Positions 26,822 through 35,789 of a DNA stretch of 40,779 bases are shown here, piece after piece. A program made the position numbers and the translations under genes. The first letter of the stretch is position 1, and every line of letters begins with the position of its first letter. The notes beneath the pieces are model-generated. The model did no database searches and was not told where the DNA came from. It saw nothing but the letters and a program-made list of their open reading frames with translations. Source of the DNA: Methylococcales bacterium (lineage in GTDB: Bacteria; Pseudomonadota; Gammaproteobacteria; JABHGC01); NCBI GenBank assembly GCA_018672285.1, contig JABHGC010000273.1:1-40779 (forward strand). Direction: 5' to 3'.

Positions 26822-28651
26822 TTACATCCCCTTTGCGCTTTTTTGGGCAAACAATTTTAAAATCATTTTTCCTGCTCGCTTGCCTGCGCCACTAGGATAT
26901 TTAGAAAAATATTTTTCAAACACCCACTTTCTATCTTGTTTTTTCTCTTGCCATAGCGCTTGAATGTCAGCCAATGGTTTTGATAAAAAATCCCTCAATG
27001 AGCCATCGGACATTGCCTCTTCACCATTAAACACAAACATTGCCAGCTTAAAATCAGCATAGGCTTGCTCGGTTAATGGCATATTGTTTTCCCAGTTAAT
27101 GAACACAACAGGTTTATTGCTTGCCATCGCCCAGCCTAATGTACTTGTTGCACCACCAACCACCATAATCTTATGCTGATAGATGAGGTACCTTACATCT
27201 ACTTTAGATTCAAATAGCGTCATATTTGATGCTTGATTAACACAATCAAAAACAGGATCAATATCAGAGTAACGCCTATTTTCTTCTGGATACGTTTTAT
27301 AACAGGTGCAATGAGGTATCTGAGAAAACACAGAATTCACTAAATCAACCTCCATCGTTGCCCTTGCAAAGTCAGTTACGTAACCATTAAATGACCCCAG
27401 ATTCCCCTTATATATATTTGTTGATATATAGAGAATAGGCTCTGCATTTTGAACCATCCGACCTAACTGAGAAACACGCATTTGCCTAGAGGAGAAACCA
27501 ACCGCTTCAGCTCGACCAAAAGCAAAATAGTTATTCTGAGAATATTGAGCCGCTGTATCGTTATATGTGAAATACAGATTTGAGGCATTAATTTCATCTC
27601 CAATCACATTTTCAACCAACGTACTGCAAATTTCTTTAGAAACACCATGCTGAACCGACGTCACAGGAATATCATACGATTCAGCCACTTTAAGTAACCC
27701 AAGCCCCATGACATTACCTGGCGCATTTGTCAGTATAACTGAAGGCTTAGCTTTAAAGGGCGCCAACGTTTTGTTCCAACGCAGCTCCCAGTCATCTAAA
27801 TCTGACAACTGACCCGCGATTTTATTCATAACGTTTTTTTCACAAACAGCCACTAAATCACGTACAACCCAGCTTTCGATATGTGCCTTGATAACAGGGT
27901 GCACTGCAGCCAGAATAGAGGATACATCTCTCTTTTCTTCTCTGATAGACGCATCTGTTTTAATCGCACTAATCGACACTGCTCTACGGGAAAGGTAGGA
28001 AGCAATATCTAAAACCAATTCATTTTCTCTTGGAATCAATAAATTTTTTTGCCTAGACCAACTTGGCATTTTCTGCCAAATTTTGAGCATAAGGCGAATA
28101 AAAATCACATTAAAACCAGCTAATTTTATACGCTTAAAGAGGGAGATACCATGCGTTGACAACCCCTCCCATTTTTGGGTTGATAGCTTATAAGCACACT
28201 CAGAAAAAAGGCTATTCTGCTCAAGAAGCCAACCCCAGGGTGCATTCATGTTATTACCACCAGCGCCACCATAGCCATCAACAGAGATAAACAATCGCTG
28301 CTCCGTGACATCAGACTCAGTCATACATGCTGCTTTAAATAGAACTCTTTGAAAATGTACGACAGCAAGCGCCACAGCGATAGCATCTTCTCTTGACGCG
28401 GTTGAAACACCTAAAACAGCATCATAAACTGACCTTGAAAGTGGCTCTATACTCGATTGAAATACTTTTAACGTACTGATTGTCCAGCGAGACTCGACAT
28501 GCTCAACATTCGGGTTATCAGATAATAATAATGCAGGGGAACTTGTTTTAATAATAGCATCTGTCGACAAACCTTGATCATATGCCCAACCCAGTGCCTC
28601 AGTGCTATCACAAAAAACAGTAGAATACTCTGACAACGATGTATTACTCAT
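26822..28651 (-). CDS. Large GT-B-like surface-glycan protein, unknown subgroup
   Basis: A 609-residue protein. I choose the ATG at 28649-28651, which overlaps the aldo/keto reductase stop as ATGA, over a GTG nine bases upstream. The N-terminal half (to about 290) matches nothing I know. The C-terminal half has VTSVQHGVSKEI and YLIYQHKIMVVGGATSTLGWAMASNKPVVFINWEN, the HG motif and donor loop seen in KpsS/LipB and glycerophosphotransferase-type GT-B proteins. It precedes pseI with no gap. Inference: a pseudaminic-type acid transferase with an extra N-terminal domain. It lacks an obvious Maf-type signature. Confidence is good for a real gene, moderate for function. Confidence 0.6.
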   Translation of the reverse strand: MSNTSLSEYSTVFCDSTEALGWAYDQGLSTDAIIKTSSPALLLSDNPNVEHVESRWTISTLKVFQSSIEPLSRSVYDAVLGVSTASREDAIAVALAVVHFQRVLFKAACMTESDVTEQRLFISVDGYGGAGGNNMNAPWGWLLEQNSLFSECAYKLSTQKWEGLSTHGISLFKRIKLAGFNVIFIRLMLKIWQKMPSWSRQKNLLIPRENELVLDIASYLSRRAVSISAIKTDASIREEKRDVSSILAAVHPVIKAHIESWVVRDLVAVCEKNVMNKIAGQLSDLDDWELRWNKTLAPFKAKPSVILTNAPGNVMGLGLLKVAESYDIPVTSVQHGVSKEICSTLVENVIGDEINASNLYFTYNDTAAQYSQNNYFAFGRAEAVGFSSRQMRVSQLGRMVQNAEPILYISTNIYKGNLGSFNGYVTDFARATMEVDLVNSVFSQIPHCTCYKTYPEENRRYSDIDPVFDCVNQASNMTLFESKVDVRYLIYQHKIMVVGGATSTLGWAMASNKPVVFINWENNMPLTEQAYADFKLAMFVFNGEEAMSDGSLRDFLSKPLADIQALWQEKKQDRKWVFEKYFSKYPSGAGKRAGKMILKLFAQKSAKGM

Positions 28652-29526
28652 AATGCCCACTCAGCAGGGTTAACAAATTTTGAATCGTTAATCGCAAATG
28701 ATTCAAACGGGAACTTACCGATTTCACACTTATTGGCCGATATAATTTCAGCCATTTGGTTTAGTGTATTAACCCCTACCACGGCATAATCAACCTCTGA
28801 AATATGCTCAATATATTGTAGTGCAGCTGCCAATGGCGTAATTTTAAACTCAGCACAAGCATGGGAAAACGAATCAAGGGTACCTGTAATCGGATTAAAA
28901 TATGCCGGCCTAACTTCAGCAGGCATCATGACTAGGCCTTGTAAAAAAACACTTCTCACATGAATTTCAACGCCTGCCTCTTTCAGTTTCTGCAAATGCC
29001 CTGACCGAACAAGGCGCTGATCAAAAATATTCATAGGGAGCTGGATAATATCAATATCAAACTGCGCCAAAATTTGATCAATTTGTTCTGCTGTGTAGAC
29101 TGATACACCAATTTTATTAACCTTACCCTGAGCTTTTAATGACCCCAAAAATTGGTAAATTAAATCTCCGCCCGGCAGAAAAAAATCACTATAACGGTGT
29201 AACAACAAGCCATCGACCTGACCTAACTTCAGCTGCTGCAAAGAGAGATCAAACCTGCGCCGCATCAAATCAACCTCTAGCTGACCCACGCATCCCCCCT
29301 CAACCTTGGGCGTTTTTGTAATCAACCGCCATGGCTTCGATTGTAAATCACAGGCACCAAGGACTTCTTCTGCATTACCATATAGCGCAGCAGTGTCTAT
29401 ACAGGTCACACCTTCGCTTGCAGCTAAGGAAAGAATATCACACACCTGGCCTTGCCCTGTCTTACCAATAGCATTTGAAATACCATAATCTAAACCAAAT
29501 TGAGCGCTACCTAGAGCAATTTCCAT
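28648..29526 (-). CDS. Aldo/keto reductase
   Basis: A 292-residue protein of the aldo/keto reductase barrel. The catalytic tetrad is visible: Asp and Tyr in CIDTAALYG, Lys in LITKTPK and His in LLLHRYSD. LGSAQFGLDYGISN at the start and VVGVNTLNQM near the end are typical of a subgroup found in polysaccharide loci. Expected reaction: NAD(P)H-dependent reduction of a keto or aldehyde group on a sugar. The pseudaminic acid pathway itself needs no reductase, so it may make a variant sugar or a reduced acyl precursor. It is coupled to the large GT-like gene by a four-base ATGA overlap. Confidence 0.87.
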   Translation of the reverse strand: MEIALGSAQFGLDYGISNAIGKTGQGQVCDILSLAASEGVTCIDTAALYGNAEEVLGACDLQSKPWRLITKTPKVEGGCVGQLEVDLMRRRFDLSLQQLKLGQVDGLLLHRYSDFFLPGGDLIYQFLGSLKAQGKVNKIGVSVYTAEQIDQILAQFDIDIIQLPMNIFDQRLVRSGHLQKLKEAGVEIHVRSVFLQGLVMMPAEVRPAYFNPITGTLDSFSHACAEFKITPLAAALQYIEHISEVDYAVVGVNTLNQMAEIISANKCEIGKFPFESFAINDSKFVNPAEWAL

Positions 29527-29542
29527 ATATCATCAACCTAAC

Positions 29543-30082
29543 TCAAGACCCAAAATCACTACGGCATAGCCCTAGCATCCACACGCCAGTTCTAACACCT
29601 TGAGAGATAACCTGACTCTTTTGAAAGCCCTCAACACTAAAACCTACTTTTTCAAACGCACGCTTTGACCCAAGATTTTCTTCATAACAGCCCGCACTAA
29701 TTTTTTCCAGCCCTACCGATTGGAATGCATATTCGCAGATCAAACCAATTGACTCTGTTGCATACCCTTTTCTCCAGTAAGGCTTGCCAATCATCAAACC
29801 AATACCAGCACTAGAATATCGAATATTAATAGGACCCAGCTTAATATTACCAATATGCAAGCCAGTTTCTTTAGCGAAGATGCCATAAAGATGTTGGTTT
29901 TCAGAGGCAAGGGTATCCCCAACAAATACTCTCACACTATCTTGAGTATGCCGCTGGAACCTTGATTCTAAATATTGATTGGAATCATCATCATTTAGCC
30001 AACTGACATAATCAACACCCACATCAGAGCATTGAAGTAAACGCAGCCCAAGTCGAGAGCTTTCAATCACATACTGACTCAT
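29543..30082 (-). CDS. GNAT N-acetyltransferase, RimJ/RimL-like
   Basis: A 179-residue GNAT. The ATG at 30080-30082 is preferred over the GTG immediately before it. LRLLQCSDVGVDYVSWLNDDDSN and LESRFQRHTQDS form the N-terminal substrate region. The acetyl-CoA binding loop is PYWRKGYATES, followed by EENLGSKRAFEKVGF. The type is common beside pseB-like genes. It may be the PseH N4-acetyltransferase of the pathway, or it may place another acyl group, for example one made by the LeuA-like enzyme. The GNAT at 21378-21827 competes for the same assignment. Seven bases separate it from pseB. Confidence 0.78.
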   Translation of the reverse strand: MSQYVIESSRLGLRLLQCSDVGVDYVSWLNDDDSNQYLESRFQRHTQDSVRVFVGDTLASENQHLYGIFAKETGLHIGNIKLGPINIRYSSAGIGLMIGKPYWRKGYATESIGLICEYAFQSVGLEKISAGCYEENLGSKRAFEKVGFSVEGFQKSQVISQGVRTGVWMLGLCRSDFGS

Positions 30083-30088
30083 CACACG

Positions 30089-31129
<1,041 letters not shown>

Positions 31130-31171
31130 TCACTTAATTCCATAAAGTGAGAAACTAACCAAGACCATTTT

Positions 31172-31177
31172 ATTATA
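31172..31177 (-). promoter_or_regulatory. Candidate -10 element for the pseB operon
   Basis: On the minus strand these bases read TATAAT, a perfect sigma-70 -10 hexamer, about 90 bases upstream of the pseB start. The hexamer 17 bases further upstream (GTAATA) matches the -35 consensus poorly, and there is no extended TG. It may be an activator-dependent promoter or chance in an AT-rich region. Confidence 0.35.
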
Positions 31178-31272
31178 GTGTGCAAATATAGATATATTAC
31201 CATCACAGGAACACCCTGATTTTACGTTAATTTCTATATAGACAGGCTTAATCAGTCTATGATAAAACCAAA

Positions 31273-31302
31273 TTGACATCAAGCAGAAGGCTACACCATA
31301 AT
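31273..31302 (+). promoter_or_regulatory. Candidate sigma-70 promoter for the PhyH operon
   Basis: TTGACA at 31273-31278 is a perfect -35 hexamer; after an 18-base spacer CATAAT at 31297-31302 matches the -10 consensus in five of six positions. Transcription would start near 31309, leaving a leader of about 170 bases before the PhyH ATG. The FNR-like palindrome would then lie inside that leader. Confidence 0.45.
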
Positions 31303-31389
31303 TAACACTAAGAATATACGGCCTTATGGCTACAACACCCATACAATCAAACATTACAATATTTAAGAGCACTAAAACAACTCAAAGCA

Positions 31390-31403
31390 TTGACATAGAT
31401 CAA
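31390..31403. promoter_or_regulatory. FNR/CRP-family-like palindrome
   Basis: The bases read TTGAC-atag-ATCAA, matching the FNR half-site consensus TTGAY-N4-RTCAA on both sides. It lies about 78 bases upstream of the PhyH start. The same bases include a perfect -35 hexamer (TTGACA, 31390-31395) with only a weak -10 after it, so the match might be promoter sequence rather than a regulator site. If FNR binds here, oxygen supply would control an operon that begins with an oxygen-dependent dioxygenase. Confidence 0.35.
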
Positions 31404-31480
31404 TAGAACAGCCTTAAAGCACTTTAGCGCACTTTCACATCGTGTTAACTTATTTTGAACCCTTTCATAATGAGATATCT

Positions 31481-32431
31481 ATGAGCACCAATGAGATCAA
31501 GCCTTTACCCTCTCCAGCAGAAGATTTGTCATTAGACGTTGAAAATTTCCCGATTAATGGCTGCGCCAATTTTGGTCAAATTTTAGACTCAACGCCCTGC
31601 TCAGAATTACGTGATCATATAAATGAACACCGCCCCATTAACCTTGATATGTTTTACCCTAGCAAAGCTGAATTCAAAAAAAATGGACGCTGGCAGCGAT
31701 ACGCTCCCGGGCCTGGGCATAATTTTTTAGAAGGTATTAACCTCGATTTCATTGAACAAAACCCCAGTTTCACCAAACTTGCTGAACAGGTGCTTGGCCC
31801 AAATTACAGCATCATGAAAAAAGCCATTATTCGCTCCGTACCTGAAAAGTTTATTCCTGAATGGCTATTTAAAGCCATAGAAAATGTCGGCCGCCCCAAC
31901 CTAAACCCTTTCACGTTTGACCACCTGCAAGACGTACAATATTTTTATTGCACAGATTACCATCAGGACAAAACACGCCCTGAATCAGAGTTTGTGACAT
32001 TTTACGTTTATCTTGATGAAGTTGAGCGCAATTATTCAGCATTAAGATTATTACGTGGTACACATGTATCAGGCATGACCACCTACCCTCACTCGTTACG
32101 TCGCTCTAATATTGACCATAATCGCTGGTTCTACACTGACCAAGCAGGGAAAACAGTACAAGGGCACGAAAGTGATGTCACCGGCTCAGCAGGATCAGTC
32201 GCCTGCTTTCATGGCTTGACACTTCACGGAACCCCCATCAATTCTAGTGACAATCCAAGAATATCCATCCGTTACTTACTCAGCCCAGACCCCGAATTTA
32301 AAGGCGACAGCCTTCTAAACCAAGCCAATAAAAATATTTTTGGCCAACAAAGCATCGCTATGCCAAGGTGTGATATTGCAGAAGATGGCTCTTACCTTCC
32401 AATTGGTAGCTCACTGGCATCTTATGAGTAA
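31481..32431 (+). CDS. PhyH-type Fe(II)/2-oxoglutarate-dependent dioxygenase
   Basis: A 316-residue protein. I choose the ATG at 31481, with a short GAG ribosome-binding stretch at 31472-31474, over the GTG at 31442. The iron-binding triad is visible: YHQDK gives His161 and Asp163, and FHGLTLHGTP gives His249, followed by Arg264 for 2-oxoglutarate. RLLRGTHVSG and the cupin-like strand order fit the phytanoyl-CoA dioxygenase family. Expected chemistry is oxygen-dependent hydroxylation, or desaturation/ring change, of a small molecule. It starts a four-gene plus-strand operon with an acyltransferase, a CMAH-like protein and an ATP-grasp ligase. Inference: hydroxylation of a nonulosonate or its acyl group. 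Confidence 0.85.
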   Translation: MSTNEIKPLPSPAEDLSLDVENFPINGCANFGQILDSTPCSELRDHINEHRPINLDMFYPSKAEFKKNGRWQRYAPGPGHNFLEGINLDFIEQNPSFTKLAEQVLGPNYSIMKKAIIRSVPEKFIPEWLFKAIENVGRPNLNPFTFDHLQDVQYFYCTDYHQDKTRPESEFVTFYVYLDEVERNYSALRLLRGTHVSGMTTYPHSLRRSNIDHNRWFYTDQAGKTVQGHESDVTGSAGSVACFHGLTLHGTPINSSDNPRISIRYLLSPDPEFKGDSLLNQANKNIFGQQSIAMPRCDIAEDGSYLPIGSSLASYE

Positions 32432-32434
32432 CTT

Positions 32435-33280
32435 ATGAGCCTAAAATCCACGGTCCAGAAAAAACTGTCCAATTATACCAACATTGCAATCTGGGGCGCG
32501 GGTGGTTTAGCTGATAATGCTTTAAAACGTTGGGTATCAAAAGATAAAATTAGCTACATTATTGACCCAAATACAAATAAACAAGGCTCCACTTTACATG
32601 GGATTGATATCGTCAGCCCTGATCATATCAACGCCAACCCACCGGACTGCATTATTATTTGCAGCAGTGCATACCTTGAAATCATGGCAAAACTTAAAAA
32701 TAGCACCTATAACAACGCCTATTTTTATATTTATGAAATGTTCATTCCAGAAGGCAAAGAACTCGGCCATTTACAAAAATTAAAAATTGATATCGTTGCC
32801 TCTAGGAATGTTAATTGGCTCCAGTTTTTACTTAAAAAGCCACAAATACTCGTCAACATTTCTTACCGAGTCACTCGATTTTTACAAGAAAAATGGTACC
32901 TTTTCCCTCTTTACTGGATAAGCTATTTTTTCCATTACAATTTTTGCACTCTCACCGGTATTCAGCTCCCACTAGAGCTAGAAGCAGGCGCTGGTTTAAT
33001 TTTTGCACATCCTGGCACCATCGTTTTTACTGGCAGAGCCAAAATAGGGAATTTTGTCACTATTTATCACTGCTGCACCATTGGCACAACCTTAACCGGC
33101 AACTCGCCTGAGGTTGGAAATTTTGTCACGATTTACACCGGGTCTCACGTGCTTGGAGGCTGCAATATAGGTGACTATACAACCATTGGCGCGATGTCCT
33201 TACTGCTCGATTTAAAAACAGAAGGTCATTGTGTCATTGCTGGGATACCAGCCAGCATCAAAAAAACATACAACCTTTAA
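32435..33280 (+). CDS. Serine acetyltransferase-like hexapeptide protein with N-terminal Rossmann-like domain
   Basis: A 281-residue two-part protein. Residues 1 to about 100 form a nucleotide-binding-like domain (NIAIWGAGGLADNALKRW, then SYIIDPN and IIICSSAY), like the N-terminal domain of PglD-type sugar acetyltransferases. The C-terminal part (from about 175) is a left-handed beta-helix with serine acetyltransferase features: GAGLIFAHPGTIVFTG, YHCCTIGTTLTG, CNIGDYTTIGAMS and VIAGIPAS. It probably transfers an acetyl group from acetyl-CoA to a sugar or amino acid hydroxyl or amine. It lies three bases behind the PhyH gene. True cysteine-synthesis function is unlikely, given the extra domain and the context. 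Confidence 0.8.
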   Translation: MSLKSTVQKKLSNYTNIAIWGAGGLADNALKRWVSKDKISYIIDPNTNKQGSTLHGIDIVSPDHINANPPDCIIICSSAYLEIMAKLKNSTYNNAYFYIYEMFIPEGKELGHLQKLKIDIVASRNVNWLQFLLKKPQILVNISYRVTRFLQEKWYLFPLYWISYFFHYNFCTLTGIQLPLELEAGAGLIFAHPGTIVFTGRAKIGNFVTIYHCCTIGTTLTGNSPEVGNFVTIYTGSHVLGGCNIGDYTTIGAMSLLLDLKTEGHCVIAGIPASIKKTYNL

Positions 33281-33313
33281 TTTTCAAAAAATAATGACAA
33301 AGGAATTACTGTT

Positions 33314-34594
33314 ATGAAGCTTACCTATTATGTCAATACGATGCTTCTGCTTGAAAGCGAACACAGCCGAATACTCTGTGATCCATGGGTAACAACAGGG
33401 CTTGAATCACGCTCAGGTTTATTTAATTTCCCTGAGCTTACAACAACAAAGCAAGATTTAACTGAAATCAACCCTGACTTTATTTACATCACCCATACCC
33501 ATGCAGACCATTACGACCCAGACACCCTTGCTATGTTCCCAAGAGATACCACTATACTCGTGTCTTGGTATGAGCATAACTTCACCGCAAAAGCCATGAA
33601 GCGCTTAGGCTTTACGGATGTCCGCATATCTGACCCTGAAAAAGGCATTGCTCTTAATGGTAGTGATCACGTATGGATAGAGCCCAATGCCATATACAGT
33701 GCCGTGGACTCTATGGCGGTATTTAAATTAGATGATAAATTACTGCTTAATGCGAATGACTGCCCATACGATGAAAACCAATGTCAAACACTGGTTGAAA
33801 GATTTGGTAAAATTGATATCGCCTGCGTACCGTTTGGCTTCCAAGGCCCCTATCCTGCCTTCTATGAAAATTTAACACTTGAAGAAAAAAAATCAGAGTC
33901 TAACAAGAAAAAATTTAGAAACTACGAGATTGTGTTTAATTACTTAGAAACCATCAAACCAGAGTACTATTTCCCACTTACCGGTGGCGCTGTTTATGGT
34001 GGAAAAAAAGCGTTAATGATGGAATATTGTGGTGTGGGCACAGCAGAAGAGCTAATCCAAATTGCCGAAGAACGCAATTTTAAATTTAAAGCACTTCTAA
34101 TGTCTGAGCTATCCACATACGATTTTACAACTGACAACCAGACTGGCACCTACGTCAAAAGTTCACATGCTAGCAGTGCCGACTATTTAAAACGCATCAG
34201 CGAAACACCCGGCCCCTTTGATGAGAATGGATTATTTTGGGTATCACCCAGTGAGCGCATAGATTTATCACCACTACTTGAAAAAGCCAGGGAGAAACAA
34301 GCTTTTTGGCAAAAACGCCTTAATATAAGTGCTGATTCAGTTTATTTTATTGATGTAGGTCAGCCAACATTGTACCGATTAAGCCTCAATGAAGACTCGG
34401 TCAGCCGTGTCAATGAAAACGATATTACAGAGGATACCTATGAAATTTTTCGGGTTCCCTATAGCTTAATGGTTGCAATGTTGACACGCCATTATAATTA
34501 CTCCAATGTAAAAACACAGTTTATCGATTTTTACAGAAAGCCCAATACATTCAATCAAAACCTCCATATTTTAATGAGCCACTTACACTTATAA
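33314..34594 (+). CDS. Metallo-beta-lactamase-fold protein resembling the CMP-Neu5Ac hydroxylase C-terminal part
   Basis: A 426-residue protein with a clear AGGA ribosome binding site at 33301-33304. THTHADHYDP gives the metal motif HxHxDH at residues 61-66. LCDPWVTTG, DFIYITHTHADH, NANDCPYDE and the stretch around EKKKFRNYEIVFNYLETIKPEYYFPLTG follow the order I recall from the UlaG-like region of CMP-N-acetylneuraminate hydroxylase (FDPWL, YISHLHSDH, VDCTRP, RKKLLNYKARLVKNLQPRIYCPF). The N-terminal Rieske [2Fe-2S] domain of CMAH is absent, since this protein starts directly with the lactamase fold. So it cannot do the CMAH reaction alone. It shares one base with the ATP-grasp start. Function: probably nonulosonate-related; unproven. 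Confidence 0.8.
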   Translation: MKLTYYVNTMLLLESEHSRILCDPWVTTGLESRSGLFNFPELTTTKQDLTEINPDFIYITHTHADHYDPDTLAMFPRDTTILVSWYEHNFTAKAMKRLGFTDVRISDPEKGIALNGSDHVWIEPNAIYSAVDSMAVFKLDDKLLLNANDCPYDENQCQTLVERFGKIDIACVPFGFQGPYPAFYENLTLEEKKSESNKKKFRNYEIVFNYLETIKPEYYFPLTGGAVYGGKKALMMEYCGVGTAEELIQIAEERNFKFKALLMSELSTYDFTTDNQTGTYVKSSHASSADYLKRISETPGPFDENGLFWVSPSERIDLSPLLEKAREKQAFWQKRLNISADSVYFIDVGQPTLYRLSLNEDSVSRVNENDITEDTYEIFRVPYSLMVAMLTRHYNYSNVKTQFIDFYRKPNTFNQNLHILMSHLHL

Positions 34595-35679
34595 TGAAAA
34601 ACATACCTACATTTACCATTTGCCTCACCTGCGTCGGTGGCCGTTTAATTTACGACATTATTTCAGCATTACGTGATGCAGAAGATTTTAATGTACACCT
34701 CATCGGCATTGACGCTGATGAGTCTGCACAGGGACAATTACTTTGCGATGAATTTGTCACCCTACCTATCGCCGAGTCATACCCTGATAAATGGTTAGAA
34801 GGTATTAAATCAATCCACAACCGACAACCCATCAACGGTATTATTGCCCTTTCAGAAGGAGAGTCTAGGCTCGTATCTGAGCAAACCTGCTTATTCGAGC
34901 AGCTTGGTATCCAGCTATCCACCAGCAGCTGGGATACCGTTCAAACCATGACAGACAAATGGCTTATGCTGTCAAAGCTTAAAGACCATAATATTGATTG
35001 CGGTGAATTTTTATTACTCACCGACACCCAAGATTTTCGCAGCATTGCTAAAGAGCTTGGCTACCCAAAAAAGAAAGTCGTTTTCAAACCACGACAAGGA
35101 CGAGGTAGCAGAGGCGTTATTATAGCCGACGCACAAATTTCTCAATATACACAGTTATTACCCAATCGTTTCTGTGGCACTGGAAAGTTAGATGACATAG
35201 AAACAATTATGACCGAAAATGACTGCTCTATGGATGACTACATTGCAATGCCGCACTACTCTGGTGACACATCAGATGTCGACTGCATTGCCATTAAAGG
35301 TAAAACGATCAATATTGCTGCCAGAGTAAGGCAACTAAAAAACCCTTTATCTCCAACAAGTACCGGCCATAAAGTTTGCATGAATCCAAAAGTAATTCGT
35401 TACGCAGAAATTTTATGCGAGGTATTTAACGTTGATGGTGCGGGTGATTTTGATATCGTGATTGATGATGCAGGTGAGGCCAAAGTATTAGATGCAGCCG
35501 CACGGTTTAGCGGCTCTGTTGGTGTATCCTCTATTGCCGGCATGAACATGATGGCACAATTAATCAGGGTAATGATGAGCCTGCCAACCGTTGAGTATTC
35601 AATTCAGGATAACCTGATTATTCGCCCTTATATCACGATGGCCCCCATTCCAGAACATAACGAAGCAATTAGGCTATAG
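34594..35679 (+). CDS. ATP-grasp ligase with unusual metal site
   Basis: A 361-residue protein. The N-domain starts FTICLTCVGGRLIYDIISAL and has ALSEGESRLVSEQ, the pre-ATP-grasp fold of the carbamoyl-phosphate synthase/PylC type. The ATP region has MTDKWLM (K122), VVFKPRQGRGSRGV (165-175) and VLDAAARFSGS (298-308). The last usually reads E-x-N-x-R; here the Glu is Asp300 and the Asn is Ala302, while Arg304 and SGS remain, so Mg2+ binding may be altered. Expected chemistry: acyl phosphate formation and ligation to an amine. It is the last gene of the plus-strand operon. Inference: joins an acid and an amine on the glycan precursor. Confidence 0.85.
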   Translation: MKNIPTFTICLTCVGGRLIYDIISALRDAEDFNVHLIGIDADESAQGQLLCDEFVTLPIAESYPDKWLEGIKSIHNRQPINGIIALSEGESRLVSEQTCLFEQLGIQLSTSSWDTVQTMTDKWLMLSKLKDHNIDCGEFLLLTDTQDFRSIAKELGYPKKKVVFKPRQGRGSRGVIIADAQISQYTQLLPNRFCGTGKLDDIETIMTENDCSMDDYIAMPHYSGDTSDVDCIAIKGKTINIAARVRQLKNPLSPTSTGHKVCMNPKVIRYAEILCEVFNVDGAGDFDIVIDDAGEAKVLDAAARFSGSVGVSSIAGMNMMAQLIRVMMSLPTVEYSIQDNLIIRPYITMAPIPEHNEAIRL

Positions 35680-35725
35680 ATCACCAACCCATGCAAAAGT
35701 AACAATGTATATCAATACCACAGAG

Positions 35726-35788
35726 TTCAGAGAAACGGCCAACGCTCCGAACCTTGTGCTAACCTTATACTACTCTATCCTCTCTGAA
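35726..35788. repeat. Inverted repeat between convergent operons
   Basis: Eight-base perfect arms, TTCAGAGA (35726-35733) and TCTCTGAA (35781-35788), flank 47 bases in the 110-base gap between the ATP-grasp gene and the convergent radical SAM gene. The loop is long and no T-run follows on the plus strand, so I do not call it a terminator. It may help transcription end or be chance. No better terminator is visible here. Confidence 0.25.
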
Positions 35789-35789
35789 T

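Noticed and set aside
31130..31372. 80-codon minus-strand frame in the intergenic region
   Set aside because: It starts at a GTG with no ribosome binding site, has no recognisable motif, and covers the candidate promoters; a chance frame is more likely.
35726..35788. Bidirectional terminator between the convergent operons
   Set aside because: The arms are only eight bases with a 47-base loop and no T-run on the plus strand; kept only as an inverted repeat.
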